Of a stretch of DNA of 64,000 nt, positions 63,381-64,000 are shown piece after piece; the first letter of the stretch is position 1, and each line of letters opens with the position of its first letter. Made by a program: the position numbers and the translations under genes. This DNA is from Latrodectus hesperus (Eukaryota > Arthropoda > Arachnida > Araneae > Theridiidae): contig CM075862.1 in assembly GCA_037975125.1 (NCBI GenBank), positions 16,321,125 to 16,385,124 on the forward strand. Reading direction: 5' to 3'. The notes under the pieces were generated by a model that did not search any database, was not told the DNA's origin, and was given only the letters and a program-made list of their open reading frames with translations.

Positions 63381-64000
63381 GTAAGAGAAACTTGTTTTCT
63401 TTTTAATAACATTTTTTAAATTCTAATTTTATAAGAACACTGATCTTTTTTTTGTGTTACTTTTAGAAAAAATTATGTTGTCTATTTACGCGCATTATTA
63501 TATGCAAATTGTATTTTCTATGAGTTATATGTAATGCAATAGTCTTATATACAGATAGTTGGCAGCACTAACCTGGAGGCATGTAAATTGTGCTGTAGGT
63601 AATGTGGTTGATTTAACTCTAATGTTAGATCACTGATGTTTCAGTTTAATAAATTACTGAATACATGCTTAAATCCTCATTCATTCATGATGCAAAGAAT
63701 CCTTTTGTACAATACAAATTTGCATTAGAAAATGCACTGATGTGTGTACAAATATTAAAATTGACAAAATAGAATGAACTGGCAGCTTTTTTTCTGATTG
63801 TTTGTAGTTGCATTAAAATTAAATTTACTTAATGTTTTTAATTAAAAATTTAATGTTTTACTGTGGTAAAAGTTATATTCTTAGTAAAAAAATAAATTAT
63901 TATTGTGAAATAGTCTCATTTTTGAAAAATTATGTAAAAAGACTTGCTTAATTATAAAGAATGTATGTGTGTATTGTCAAGTTTTATATATGTTTGATCT
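63381..64000 (+). other. Intron 7 (incomplete)
   Basis: Starts with the GTAAGA donor. AT-rich with nothing recognised to the window edge. Confidence 0.65.

Overview
The window looks like a piece of an AT-rich arthropod nuclear genome, most likely a spider. This is an inference from its style: intron-containing genes with GT/AG junctions, long (TA)n tracts, and relics of mariner, DD41D Tc1/mariner, hAT, Tigger/pogo, jockey-superfamily LINE and tRNA-derived SINE elements. Nothing in it is prokaryotic: there are no operons, no CRISPR array and no long intronless host genes.

Left end (1-6000): the 5' half of a flap endonuclease 1 gene (FEN1) on the minus strand. Five coding exons with matching splice phases give the first 154 residues, including metal ligands D34 and D86. 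The rest lies beyond base 1.

Middle (6000-37160): about 31 kb without a recognisable host gene. It holds a LINE ORF1 zinc-knuckle relic, strong hairpins, two tandem duplications, a BED-type hAT relic, two LINE 3' ends in divergent orientation, a DD41D element with perfect terminal repeats, a D34D mariner with broken transposase, a tRNA-Gly-derived SINE, a small MITE and an internally deleted mariner. Simple repeats are scattered through it.

Array (37162-46231): five head-to-tail copies of a unit of about 1818 bp. Copies 2-5 are nearly identical. Every unit carries the same 34-codon ATG-bearing exon with a GT donor and its upstream DNA. That exon is in phase with downstream exons on the plus strand, so the array looks like a five-fold amplification of the promoter and first exon of one gene.

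Right end (46232-64000): six further coding exons of that gene (227 residues in the window, continuing past base 64000), product unrecognised. Its third intron holds a decayed Tigger element. Its fourth holds a nearly full-length but dead 5.3 kb LINE inserted antisense.

FEN1 and the unknown gene point away from each other. The most unusual feature is the promoter/first-exon array; an assembly artefact has to be excluded first.
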